NCBI GenBank assembly: GCA_023014335.1
Contig: JAECYW010000034.1
Location: 372,001-436,000 of the forward strand
Reading direction: 5' to 3'
Source: Galerina marginata
Taxonomy: Eukaryota; Basidiomycota; Agaricomycetes; Agaricales; Galerinaceae
DNA length: 64,000 nucleotides
The notes under the pieces are model-generated. The model searched no databases and was not told the DNA's origin. It was given only the letters and a program-made list of their open reading frames with translations. The position numbers and the translations under genes were made by a program. Below, piece after piece: positions 35,479-47,000 of the stretch (within the stretch, counting starts at the first letter, position 1; every line of letters begins with the position of its first letter).

Positions 35479-37400
35479 TCAACCTAGACCATTCCCAAAT
35501 TGAACCTCGTACAAACAAACCCCTTTTTCTTTGTCTATATTCTTGGTTTCTGCCGACATACTGTCGCCAATAAGCGCCTCCATGGTTCGATAATTTAATT
35601 GACCAGTTTTACAACGAATGAGGAGAAGGACCACTAGGGGCAAGTACACCTGAAGAAACCGATTCAGACGGGAGTGATAGACACCCAAATGGATATTGTA
35701 TAAGTGTTCCTTGTCTGCTAGGCGCTGGGACTTTGTTTAGCGAATAGCCAACCACCAAAAAAGGCCCATACCGAACCCATTATTCCGTTCAGAAATACTG
35801 GAAACTTGTGTTTGATATCCTTACGCCACATTGATGTCTGCGCCTGCTTTATGGAATTATGCAGCTCAATGCATGGTTTTGCTTCCTTCAACCAAAATTC
35901 CAAAGCAAAGAAGCCTTCGAATGTGAAATTTTCAATATCGCCTGAAGCTCAGCAATTAAATTGGTATATTAATCGGTAAGGGAAATCAATCTCTCACCGT
36001 CAGTCGTAGAGAAGTGAAGAATGGCCTGTTTTGCCAAGTCACCGTATACCATATCGGTATCAATGAAAAATGGACCAGAACGCAAGGGATCTAAAAAGAA
36101 GTCCTGGAGGGAAGCGTGAAAAAATCGGAATGTTTTACCATCGGCGACATTTACCGCCAACAGAGATTCTAGCCCAAGCATTACACGTTCGACTTCGCCT
36201 GGCTTCAATTCGAGAAAGCGATCCCAAAAGCTTGGGAGAGTGTTTGGATGAGAGCGTTTAACGCAGAATAGCATGCCTATTACACGTATTGCAAGAACTA
36301 TATCGTCTTTATCAATTGTCGAAAATATCGCCGAGTAGAGGACGTCTAATGATATAAACGGACGAGTGTCGCCACGTATGCTTGCGTCGAGAATACAATC
36401 CAATTGATAAGAGGGGTGCTTTCTATCCATAGCGACAAACTTGATCACGGTAGATGCATAGATGAACTGACCGTCGGCGTCCTTGACCAATCGATCGATA
36501 ACTTTGCCCGATGGCCATTCAGGCGACGCAAGATAAGATCTGAGGGGATGATGCTGTTGGATTTCACGGAACTTGTGGAGGTAAAAGTTCCTGATGTCAT
36601 AATGCACATCGTGCAAGTTGTTGAGTATCAACGACGAGGACATGTGTCTCAAGCTGGTATCAAATATCGCCTGGATGTGGTATTCCGGTCGACTCGCGAG
36701 AAGCACAGTAAACGGCTTCGGGAGCCGCTGGAGAGTCCATTGGAGGGTCCTCAGAACCTCGCACTGCGCCTCTGTGTCTTGAGATTGCTTCTCCGAATCG
36801 AGGCATTCATCGAGTCCGTCGATAACAAAGGTACGGGGATTGTTCGAAGGGAAGGTCGTCTCTTGGCAGACAACCGCAATCGGATCGACGATTAATTCTC
36901 GGCTCTGGACCTGCAACGACCAACTGAAGATATGAGGGTCTTCATTGATGGCTTGTTCGATGTGTGGTCAGTTGAAATAAAGAATTGGGCGGTGTTGCAA
37001 CGTGTGCCAGTTCGCCAGAAGAAAAACGCCGCCAGCAGGAGCTTTTTCCTTTCCAAGATTTCTGCAGTCGTGCGCATAATGACCGTTTTGCCCACCCCAG
37101 CCGATCCACTAATCCATTTGACGGGGTAGTGATGTGTTGTCCCCTCGGCCCACTCCTCTAGATCGGTTAAAATAGCGACGCGAGTATTGGAATGGCATTT
37201 AGCGGGATCGCAAAGCTCTCCGGAGTCGTAGAGTGCTTGCGTCGCGACATTCTGCGATAATAATTCGAAACCTGAGGCGAATAAACGGGTTCAGCCCAAG
37301 AAAGAGAAAGTTGCTAAGAAATTAATCCACCTCTTGAATTCTTCAGTAAGTTTTGGGTGAAGGTCCCATTAGTTATGAGAAGGTTGCGCGCAGATATCAT
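35479..37400 (-). pseudogene. Third NACHT NTPase gene, frameshifted
   Basis: Exon 1 (37400-37331) is 70 nt, the same length as in the intact NACHT gene, and encodes MISARNLLITNGTFTQNLLK with the same ITxGTFTQ motif. Exon 2 starts at 37271 (FELLSQNVATQALYDSGELC, CHSNTR) and has the P-loop ISGSAGVGKTVIMR. After TAQFFISTD the frame jumps near 36975 to HIEQAINEDPHIFSWSLQVQ, with the intervening segment found in relatives missing. It continues with Walker B FVIDGLDECLD, LLASRPEYHIQ and FRFFHASLQDFFLD. Splicing at 35998/35941 adds GDIENFTFEGFFALEFWLKE, and a last exon ends at 35479 (LYNIHLGVYHSRLNRF). The deletion plus shift makes a pseudogene likely. It belongs to a different subfamily from the tandem pair. 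Confidence 0.62.
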
Positions 37401-38606
37401 GAGAATTGGGGGGTGGGGACGGAAGAGGGACTTGCAGAAGGGCCGAGTACTATTTATCGACACAGCCAAGAACTGCCATCCAAACGAAGCAGTGGCACGC
37501 ACTGCCGTACATAACATCGCCTTGAGGCCTTGAGGTTTAAATTCAATCGGACGGTCTGATCTTACGTACTGATAAAAATAAAGTTCAATAGTCTTGATTA
37601 GACGAACAATAATAGTGAAAACGCAAACGGGAAAAGTAGTCGAAAAAATGTGTTGGAGAGCGCGAAGTCGCAGACAACAGACGTTACAAGAAGGAGAAGA
37701 ACAAAACAGGCAGTCCGGAGGTAAAGTAAACCACAAGAGCAGCGAGAATGCAAAAAGAACACAGAACGAAAAGCTGAAAGATCGATAAATACCAGGTGAA
37801 AAACGAGAATGCAAGTGGTACTGATAAATGGCGCACCTCTACGTAGTACGAGTACAACTCGCATCCAAAAGTTCCGTCCAGCGCGGAACGGCAACCAAAA
37901 CCTACCACATTGCGTCTTCAGGTGGTCCGGGTGTTATCGAGTCACCTAGAACGGACTCTTGGAGGATAGGCTCGAGAAAAGTAGATCTTGGTCCAGGTTA
38001 ATATTACTCTTAGGATGAAAATGTCTAGTTGGGATGAAGTAGTGATCAGGCAACGATGACGATGTCTATAACTTCGGGCAGGAAAACGACGGACCAAAGT
38101 GGACGAAATTCTCTTTACAATGGAAAAAGAGCCGGATTACAGGCAAGAAGGGCTTCAGGGTTCCAATCTTCGGCTTAGCCCCGTCCCGTCAACTTCGAAA
38201 CCGCGAGCCGGGAAAGGCTCGTGCCCTCTGTTAGGTCGGACTGAAGTGCGATTGTCGGTGGCGTTTGTTCATGACAAGGCCAGCTTCCTCGTTATACACA
38301 GAATCGGAAGGAGAAAAGAGGACATATGCGCGTGAAAAGGCCGCAAGAGAGTCCTCAGAGCGATGTAGACAATACGATGGGGCGTTACTGTAAATTTGTC
38401 GGGAGATTGAATGTGAGTGACGACAGATGCAGCGAGAGGCGAATAGTAAGCACCACCTTGGGTAGGAAGAAGAAAACTGCATCCGGCGTTCTGTCTGGAC
38501 CACATCGTGGCACGATTGGTGTGATACTTCGGGCTCGAAATAACTACCTAGCCTGACAGGTACAGATTTTCGGTCAGAAGTCGATCAAGAGGATAGACGT
38601 GGGGAT
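37401..38606. other. Intergenic
   Basis: Overlapping frames on both strands (37314-37908, 38099-38556) have no recognised features. Nothing else seen. Confidence 0.35.
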
Positions 38607-39500
38607 CTAACCAACCGGAATGTCGTGAGGGCCAGCAGCAGCAGGGGATCTAACTTTATGCGCAGCCTTCTCCTCCTTCGCGCGCTTTTCCCTTTTCGTC
38701 GAGGGGCAGTTGGCGCGAGCACGTACCTGTCATCAATCAAAAAATCAGATCAGAGATAAACGAAGCCATCACTATCACCATCCGCAACGAGAAGGTGAAG
38801 AGGAAGAAGGCAGAGGAAGACATACCGATAACCTTGGACAAACTCGCATCTTTCTGTTCAATGTTCCCCGGAACATACCGCTGCTTCATGAAATCGGTGC
38901 GGTACAGCATGAACGCGTTGGGCGGGCGGTGCGCGTTTACGTTTCTTGTGCCCTCCTCCTCCTTCCACTCCTCCCCCTGCTCCACCTCCGGCAGCAGCAC
39001 CAGCACCAGCAGCGCCGCCAGACGGAGCGAACAAAGATCTGCACCCGCAGAGCCTTAACGTTCAGGCCCGCCGCATCGTCCTCCTTCGCGTCGGCTGCGA
39101 GGAAGGGTAGCGGGTTGGAGGTGTCGTCGTCTTGGTCGGGCTCGATGTAGGTTGTCGGGGTGACGTTCGCCGTGAAGGTAATGTTGACCCCGCCGCCGCC
39201 GTCACTAGAGAGTTGTTGTAGGCTGGGCCGCGGGACGATGTCGTTGATGCCTGGTTTGGCTGGCAAGACTGCAGCGAACGAGAACGGGAGGTTAGCACTG
39301 AAAATATAGAATGAGAGGAGGAGATCTGTGACACACAGATCGCGTGGGATGATTTTCGTCAATTCAGACGGGCATTTTGTCGGGATGGGATCTTGCGTCC
39401 GAATTCGTATGGCGGGATGAGATGGGCGGATCTTCAGACTCAGACTCAGAGGAAAGGAGGAGAAGACTAGAGGCGGTGAGTGAGGGTAAACTGGAAACAC
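38607..39500 (-). pseudogene. HMG-box gene remnant
   Basis: The exon ending at 38826 encodes the first part of an HMG box: NVNAHRPPNAFMLYRTDFMK, then NIEQKDASLSKVIG. After a 99-nt intron the next exon (from 38726) continues TCSRQLPLDEKGK, matching the usual G-x-CWR-x-LP-x-EEK stretch but with Ser for Trp. It then reads out of frame into AKEEKAAHKVRSP, the normal end of the box, so the third helix region is partly deleted. Upstream pieces (DIVPRPSLQQLSSDG, FTANVTPTTYIEPDQDDDT) lie in another frame and could not be joined cleanly. HMG-box proteins of this kind are DNA-binding regulators, some at mating-type loci; no other mating-type gene was seen here. Confidence 0.55.
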
Positions 39501-39603
39501 TGAGAGCGGGTTTGGAACGGCGTAAACGTGGATGGGAATCCCGTTTTCTCACGTCCCCTACCGCTGTGGTACTTGGTAATATTGACTATTCACTCGTCGA
39601 TGA

Positions 39604-39795
39604 CACAGCTGGGCCCGGAATATTTCGCCGGGAGGTCAAAATGGATGGTAGGTTGTTTGAATTTTATCCTGACAATTTGCCGACGTGTGGCCCTGCATTA
39701 GGACGAGCAAAAGGTGGAGGCAAAAGTTGGGTAAAATTCTGACAACGTGCCGTCACATTTTGACTCCTCGTCAAAACAATCCGACCCCAGCTGTG
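39604..39795. mobile_element. MITE copy 1, 192 bp
   Basis: Inverted ends CACAGCTGGG...CCCAGCTGTG, extended imperfectly for about 40 bp on each side (GGTCAAAATG / CATTTTGACT). Flanked by the 3-bp direct repeat TGA (39601-39603 and 39796-39798). Confidence 0.7.
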
Positions 39796-40385
39796 TGACT
39801 ATTTTTTGTCTTACATGTCTCAAAAACCGTTAATTTCACTTTCTATTCACTTTCTAGATTATTCTTTATCTCATAAGACTTACCCTCAAAGCCTGCTACA
39901 AGAGGAACGTGACGTTCAACCTCGGCGGCGCCAATTCAAGCCAACACCAAAATCACACGCAAACTAGTACACATAGCCACCATCAATATACCGAATTTGG
40001 CCTTACCGGAGTCATTTTCGGAAAAGCCTCTGCTAACGCTCACTTCAGTATGTTGTTCACCACACTCTTTCCCTTCATCTGAAACCATTCGCATTCGATT
40101 CAACGTCACCCCCTCAACACATACATGAAGTTTTGAAGGATTATCGGCACGGGTCCCGGCGTGCGTACACTGAAGGAGAGACAAGTCCTCGCGCTCCCAT
40201 TCGACGAATTTCGGCTGCGAACACCACAACATCGTGCCATTATTCCTCGTCTCAACGTGATCAGGTCTAGTACGCGCCATTCGGGAGGAGTCTCTCCGGA
40301 AGTCTAGCAGTGACAGCAAGACAATATGCGGAATAAATCATAATTGCATTTTATAGACATCATTTTCGACAAGAGGGGAAGTACT
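39796..40385. other. Spacer between two MITEs, one unrecognised ORF
   Basis: A minus frame at 40319-39936 (127 codons, internal ATG giving MARTRPDHVETRNNGTMLWC) ends in a hydrophobic stretch. It has no recognised domain; it may be chance or part of an unresolved gene. Confidence 0.3.
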
Positions 40386-40547
40386 CACTGCCGCGCCCGG
40401 ACTATTTTGCGGGGGATGCAAAATGTTCGGCAAGCTGGCCAAGTCACGTGTTCCCACCGTAGGATCGGCAAAATCGTGCATGGCAAAATCCTAACAACCT
40501 ACTGTCGGATTTTGCACCCCCGTCAAAATAATCCAGTCGCCGCAGTG
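40386..40547. mobile_element. MITE copy 2, 162 bp
   Basis: Inverted ends CACTGC...GCAGTG, with the following 35 bp on each side also inverted (TATTTTGCGGGGGATGCAAAA against TTTTGCACCCCCGTCAAAATA, read inward). It is flanked by the 3-bp direct repeat ACT (40383-40385 and 40548-40550). It belongs to the same family as 39604-39795. Confidence 0.7.
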
Positions 40548-40550
40548 ACT

Positions 40551-41742
40551 GGTAAACTCAGAGAAACGAAAGATATCCTAAACAAACCCGAACCGTACAG
40601 TACAGAATATTGTACCTATATTAGTTACCCATATGGATAAAAGGCACCCAACGACGGAATGAAACGCCTATAGTTCTATTCTATTTTTCATACTGTATAA
40701 CAATTCCCACGGATATTTAGGCATATAGGTAGGATGTGGATATGTTTTAGGTTACACATTGTATAATGTAGGCTAGACATTATATATTAGGAATTTAGGT
40801 AGGATGTGGATGTCGAATAGGTTAGACAATGTATATTAGGCTTTTGGACTCTTTATTATAATTACAGCTTGAGGGTTAGAAATATCCAGTGAGTTGCTGA
40901 ATATTTAGGGTCAGTCAATGAAAGTAAACTTTTACTCCCCAAGCATATATATTGAATACAATTAAAAATGATTTTAGAGTGCTATTATCATTTCAAACAG
41001 TTATGAAAACAAATAGTTTTTGAAAGTTCGGTCTGGTCCGGTTTTTTGGTGTTGAGACAGAAAGTGCAAAAAATCTAATCAAACCGGACCAGTTATGGTT
41101 AAAACCAGATCAAGACTGGTTAAAAACCAATTTTGACCTCCTTTTTCAGTCTTAGTTCAGTATCTATGCATTTAATTTGTGAGAATTAGTAAAAGTTGAC
41201 ACAACTAGAGTAGACAAAAGCTAGCTAGCTACAATAAAACTATTTTACCCTCCAAAATGAGGTAAACAACACGAATATTGGTGGACAATTAAGGAAGTTA
41301 GCCATAAATATGTTTAAATTTGATTAATTTCACAAATTTGACTGCAACTTAATCAGTTTTTTGTTTAAAATTAAGATCTTAGAGTCGTCAGAAAGGCATT
41401 TATTAGCGCTATCTTCCTGTAAAATTATAGCCTGACCGACCGGTTGGAACCGGTTAAAACTGGTTTTGCGTTGGTCGTCAGATTTTGAGAATATGAAAGA
41501 CCGTTAACCGTCTTCATCGGTCGTTGAGTTTAGTTTTACATGTTTTTAGATATTTCTTGTGTTTGGTCATGTTTGTCATAAGCTTTGCCAGGTGCTTACT
41601 TATGTAGGGTCTATTAAGCTGGACCCTTATTTGCCTCTTGAACCTCAATTTCTACCTTCCTATTTAGGACAGTCAAAATATCCATCCAATCAGGTTGGCT
41701 ATTCAAGCAGCCTTGTAAGCTATATTCATTAATGAAATCATG
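40551..41742. other. AT-rich DNA left of the transposon nest
   Basis: No reading frame of note. It contains a short direct repeat (GGTAGGATGTGGAT near 40730 and 40800, each followed by GGTTA-ACA-TGTAT), an AATATCCAG/CTGAATATT hairpin at 40881-40905, and CCGG/AACCGG-rich motifs near 41030-41120 and 41440-41480 that look like remains of another repeat. In base composition it resembles the DNA right of 58.2 kb. Confidence 0.5.
40881..40905. repeat. AATATTCAG-type hairpin (left flank)
   Basis: AATATCCAG, 7-nt spacer, CTGAATATT. One mismatch from the hairpin found in and near the OrsD-RecQ gene. Confidence 0.5.
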
Positions 41743-41990
41743 GTAGTTACCAGTTGAGCTGAATAAGTCAGGCATGGTAGGTACCAACTCTGGTAGTTGC
41801 CAGTTTCATCTATTTACACTAAATAATGCTGCTCATGGCGGGTGGCAGCGAGCTCGACGTTGGGGGCGGGGTTTTTGATGCGGAAAAAGCGGCATCCTAT
41901 GGGGCCCCATGCAAAAAGCCCATCTGGGATGTCGGTCACCCCGTAGGGAGGGCGGGATGGGGCGTAAAAAAAATGTAACGGATGCCAGAA
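41743..41990. repeat. Outer inverted repeat, left copy
   Basis: Matches the reverse complement of 57977-58224, including GAGCTCGACGTTG, GGGCGGGGTTTTTGATGCGG and CATCTGGGATGTCGGTCACC. The tip carries several near-palindromic TGGTAGTTACCAG motifs. The 0.5 kb inward (to 42.45 kb) is AT-rich and non-coding. Confidence 0.75.
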
Positions 41991-41999
41991 GTCCCGCCG

Positions 42000-43001
42000 G
42001 GCTCCTAATTCCATTTTCGGAAGCGTCCCGCGCTTTTTCGGTTCCTTTTGGTGAGCGATAAAAATAGATTTGATCAGTTTTCGTCTTATATTCCCTTCAT
42101 TTTTTCCCTCCCTCCAGTTCTTAGTACATATTTGTAATGTCCTTGTAAATACGAACAAAATGGTATAATTTTTATTACCAAATGTGCCCTGGAAGGGGTC
42201 AAACGAATGAATGATATTTACGGGCACCATAGGATGAGTGTTATAAATAGATTTCTGCAAAATGCCCACCGTTTTTGCCCTACACGGGGCTCAGCTTGGT
42301 GCTCCCTTCACTTTTGAAGACACAGCTGTAATCAAGATGAAAATGCGAACCTATCAGTACCAATTTTGTAGGTAAACACCCAGTGCAAGGCCCAGTTTTC
42401 TCCCTCTCATGTATGGTTGCAGCGAAAATATCAATATATTAGTGGGTTTGCTACGACATTAAATCTATGTATATTAAAGTAAGGAGAACGGCGGCGGCAG
42501 CAACCCACCGTCCGTTCACCTTGTCCAGTCCGCCCAGCCCTTTGCACCGTCTCCTTGTGCCCTCATTCACCCCAGCTCCTGTGCCGTCTCTTTGCGCCTT
42601 CGCACTCACGCCACGGGTTACGAGCGGTTCTACTTTGCTTTGGGATTGCGCCGTTGGGTTGACACACCCCCTCACGTCAGCCTCCAGGGCAAAGGGCGGG
42701 GAGTGGGAGTTCAAAGGGGAGCTGGGCTGTCCAATGAACGCGAATGCGACAGCATTCGCGTCGGCAGCATTGGTGTTCATTTCCTCGGCCCGTGCTTCGG
42801 CTCTGCCTTTGCCTTTGCAACCTGGACGAATCGCGAGTGCGGTGCAGTGAGGAAGTGCAGGTCGGAGTCGAGCGACTCCCGCGACTGCGATGCGAAGACG
42901 GCAGAGGGGGGTATGGGTAGCAAAGGGGCGAGCGGCGACTGGAAGGCAGCAAGAGGGTCAAACAACGCCATGGTTGCACCAGCCATGTAGGCTACATTCT
43001 T
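42000..43001. other. Outer-element remainder, left
   Basis: Low-complexity GC-rich frames on the minus strand (42986-42451) begin just outside the inner repeat, but no domain is recognisable and parallel frames exist in three registers. Treated as decayed element sequence. Confidence 0.35.
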
Positions 43002-43645
43002 ATATCAACTACTGGCAGTTGCCTGGGGCCCTGATATGGAATATCAGGCAGATTGCCTGGCTACCATTTTAGGTGGCTCCTCAGAAAAGACCTGTATGGT
43101 GCCGGAAATGCCGGGGGTAGGTGTAGGTGATTTCTGTGGGGCGGGTTAGGGCCTCTATATGCCGCACATGCCGTTTTCGAGGGCGGGGGAGGGGGGGGGA
43201 TTTTGTAGTAGGGCGGGAAGTGTAAACAATAGCCAAACAAAGCAGGATCAGAGCTCCCTGGCGATGTTTTTGCTCCCGGGCGGGAAATGATTGGTTTCGG
43301 GGCGGGGAAAGGTGTGATATCGCATTGTATATATTATCTGCACCTTACCCGCCTTTTTGCGCCGCCCAACGGGGGCGGGATTGGGTGGATTGGGGAGGGG
43401 GACTTTGGATGACGCCCTATTATTAGATGCGCAATCAGTAGCCGCGTGTTTTTGCCCGAAATAGAATTGATGGTTCATCAATTTCTGTGTATTTCGACTA
43501 TTTCGCTGGCCTTGCTCCCATCCTTTCCGTCCCGTCAGTTTTAACGTTATGTAGTTGTAGTGTAGGCTTGTACGATTCTAATGATATCAATTTTTTGCTC
43601 AAAAGTGGCCGGCAAGGGGTGGATGCACTGTCAACGGTTTTGATG
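43002..43645. repeat. Inner inverted repeat, left
   Basis: Nearly identical to the reverse complement of 53925-54578 from TATATCAACTACTGGCAGTT onward; divergence rises only in the last 80 bp on the inner side. Contains GC-rich runs (AGGGCGGGGGAGG). A 77-codon frame inside it is identical in both copies and is not a gene. The next 0.4 kb (to 44062) is non-coding 3' flank of the transposase. Confidence 0.85.
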
Positions 43646-44062
43646 ACGCGTCACTGAGAGAATTATTTACAAGTCATGCACTGCGTGACGGCCTTCGAGC
43701 TTTTTTCAGTGTTTTTTGAGCCATACGATGCGCTTTCAGCTTCTTAAGTCGGACAGTTAATAGCTTAGGACTTTCCGATTGTAATGGTATACATTTTGTG
43801 TCTGAAAACCGATTGCACGTGGTGGATGGAACATGGATCTTCTCAAATATCTAAGTGTTAGTAATTTCGTACACAAGAGCAAGGGATCCCCCAACAGTGA
43901 GTCAAACCAAGATTTTTTTTGGGGGGCTGAGTACAGCCTAAGCTAAAACAACGTGTACATAAAAGTCTAAGTATACAGGCCAAGAGGGCCATCAAGACAC
44001 CAGCGGAGAAAACGACGAGGCAATGAAATAAGGAGGGCGCGGGTTGCGAAAAGAAGGGCAAT

Positions 44063-47000
44063 TCATAGCGGCTCACCCATGTCCTCGTCCTCGTCCTCGT
44101 CGTCTTCGAGGTCATCGTCGGCAACCTCTGGTGCCGGCGCCTCCTGATCATCGTCATCGTCATCATCATCATCCCCATCCCCTCCCCTGTCAGCCTCAGC
44201 AGCCGCCCAATCCTCCAAAGGTTTCTTCCAGATGGTGCGGAACTTTATGGCGAGAGCACGCTGGAGGTCTTCCTGCTCCTGTGCGAAGCCTTCCAAGGCC
44301 TCCGCCAGCTCCGCGCCTACTGGCCTTGCCTTCTTCCGTTCGTGCCACCAAACCGCCTTCCATTCCAAGAATGCGAGCACTCGGCGCATCTCCTCACGCA
44401 GAAGGAGGACCTCCTCCGTTGCTCTGGTGGCTCTAGCCCGGCTCTTCGCCCATTCCGTACGCAAAATGTCGTCGGATGCGTCATCGTCGCCGGCGGAATT
44501 CGCAGTCCAGATCCAAGAGAGCGTGCGGCGGGTCTCACCAGTGCCATCGCGGCGGTCGCGACGCACGTGGAGAAGGTCGACATTGGCGTCACCAGAACCT
44601 TCGCCTGGTTCTTCCATCGATGCCCCTTGCCTCTCGAGTGCCAATACTTGGTCGTCTTCGAGAGTACCCCGTCGGCCTTGGCGCTGGCGGAGCCGGTTTG
44701 GGTCCTGGTACGATCGGATATCCCCATCCTCGAGGGGCTGCAGCACATCTTCCCAATCTCCAGGGCCAGACAACTTGAGGATGGCGACACGCGACGCTCT
44801 GTACTTCTCCGCCGCAATCCTCGCGTTCTCGTGCACCCGATCGATGACGGTTCTCGATCTCGTACCCTCCCTTTGACCACGAACATTCTTGTTCTTAAAC
44901 AAGACCATCCTGCTTTTGATCTTGAGGACGTGGCGCACGTTGTCGAGCGCGTCGTGAGCTTGGCTAACTCTTAATCTCTCCTCGATTGCAGCGAGGCCAC
45001 GTGTGCAAATCTTTCCACGATGAGACACCGGTATACAGGACGGGAGCCAAATGACGGTGTTTTCGGGATAATCAGAGGAGGGTGACGGAGGGGTTCGGGG
45101 AGCTGTACGCGAGATGTCGGCTTGGTATTGTAGAAGTCCGGGGATGTAAAGCGGAAGAATCCGTTCCCAGCCGCGGATTCGTGTACGAAGGAGGTTTCGC
45201 TGCTCAGTGAGACCACTGAGTTGTCGAGCTGTCGATCCTGCAGGGGTCACTTTGGCTAATCGACGAAGGCGACGCCTGTGTCACGATAGATATCATAATT
45301 AAATTGGGTAGATAATTAACAAATAATGGAAACTCACTGAACTGCCTCTAACTCGAGCCCAATTACGACGAAAGAGGACGCGCTTGTTGCATGCAAAGAC
45401 GAGCCACCGCGAGCGAGACGGTCTTCCTCCTCATCCGCCAGGTCCTTCCTAACTTGCGCCTCGGTTAAAGCTACAGAAAATAACACCGGGTCAGCATGTA
45501 AAGCAGTGGAACAAAAGGAGCACATACTGGTGTTGTCGGTCTGGTATGGGTTCGTCTTCGTCTTAGGGAAGTCATCGGCTTCCCACTCCACACACAATGC
45601 CTCCCACGATGCAACAAGATCCGCGTCCAACGACTCCGTAAGCCCTCGATGCCCTTCTGTTTGGATGTTCCTGTCGGCAAGGGCACGCTTGTACCTGCGC
45701 ATGAGGGTATTGCCGAGACCGATATATTTGCACCAGTTCCAAAATCCGAAATGGTCGTCAAGGACATCCTGTCGAGAACCGGGTCCCTGGGTTTTCGTCG
45801 AATTACCCAAGGGGTTATGGGCAGACCAAATACGCTCCGGAGTTTCCAGGTCTGAGGCGCCGACACCGGGGATGAAGTTCAACGAATAGACTTGATGATT
45901 AGCGGTCCCGTGCATAGGTTCATGAAGTTTCGGGATAGCGGGAACAAGTTGGGTGGTGGCTGGAATGCGAATTTCCTCGGGCCAGTGAGATTCCATCCGT
46001 TTTGATAAGTTAATAAACCACTGACAAGCAATGTCGTAGCTAATGAGGATGAATGGGAGCAAGAGGGCCGAACGAAGCGAGGAGCCGAAAATAAAATCCA
46101 TATTGGCGTAGCTAGATAAGGCATCAGGAACTCTGTTTTAACCTAGGAATGAAATGCAGCCACGCACCGTTCGCCTTTCTGGAGATTACCAATACCAACC
46201 GGCAGAACCATCTCCGACCTGCCACAGAAAATCCCGCCTACTCCAGTGTGCCTGAGACCGATCGAATATTTGGTGTATGCCTTCGCGAGCGCCTGAAGCC
46301 CGACACATGTACTAATCTAGGAGAAAAAACAGATTCAGTCCTACGTTGAAGAGATAAATGAAATGAAAAACTTACGTCCTCGTCGTTCGCCCGGCTTAAA
46401 ACATATTGCTCATAAGGTTGTCTGGGCAGCATGTACGACCACCCAATCCCAAGACCCGGATCTTGCGAATAACTCGAGACGACTTGATTCTTGAGTCTAA
46501 AGTTTGCATCCATACAGACGAACATCATGTATAAGTACCTATAGAATGTCAGTTAGAAATACGAATCTAATTCATATATAAACTCACCGGGTACCAGCTG
46601 GCTCATCTTTCCATCCAGCTGGAAGGTTAACCCCAGGTCGGGGACACGACGGACAAACGACAGCGAGTTCCCCGACGCCAGTCGCCGCCGCACCCATCTC
46701 GTCGTGAGCCCTTGCTCCCCACTTCAGCATTTGCAAATGCCTCCACTGCAGTATCGTCCGAAATAATGCTCGATACCGAGACTTCGGAACGGCGAGTCCG
46801 GTGTTGTCCGTCATTTTCTCCAGAGCGCGGTAGAAATCGTACGTTGAGGCTTTCGTGGTGAGGGCGAATTTATGAAGCAACTTCAGTAACGCAAAGGTTA
46901 CGCAGGTCTTAATAATCAACTGGCTGGCAGGGTAGAATCCGCGGCGGAGGAGTTGGAGGTGGTGGGGAATAGCCCGGGTACAGCCACAATATTGGATCGC

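Noticed and set aside
39377..39742. 121-codon plus-strand ORF overlapping the HMG remnant
   Set aside because: It runs antisense through the HMG gene 5' part and into MITE copy 1; no recognisable protein.
43248..43481. 77-codon ORF, identical to one at 54098-54331 on the other strand
   Set aside because: Both lie inside the inner inverted repeats, so their identity comes from the repeat itself; there is no domain, and the sequence is mostly GC-rich structural DNA.
44232..44974. Plus-strand ORFs of 189-214 codons opposite the KDZ transposase
   Set aside because: Antisense to the charged C-terminal part of the transposase, with no domains of their own.
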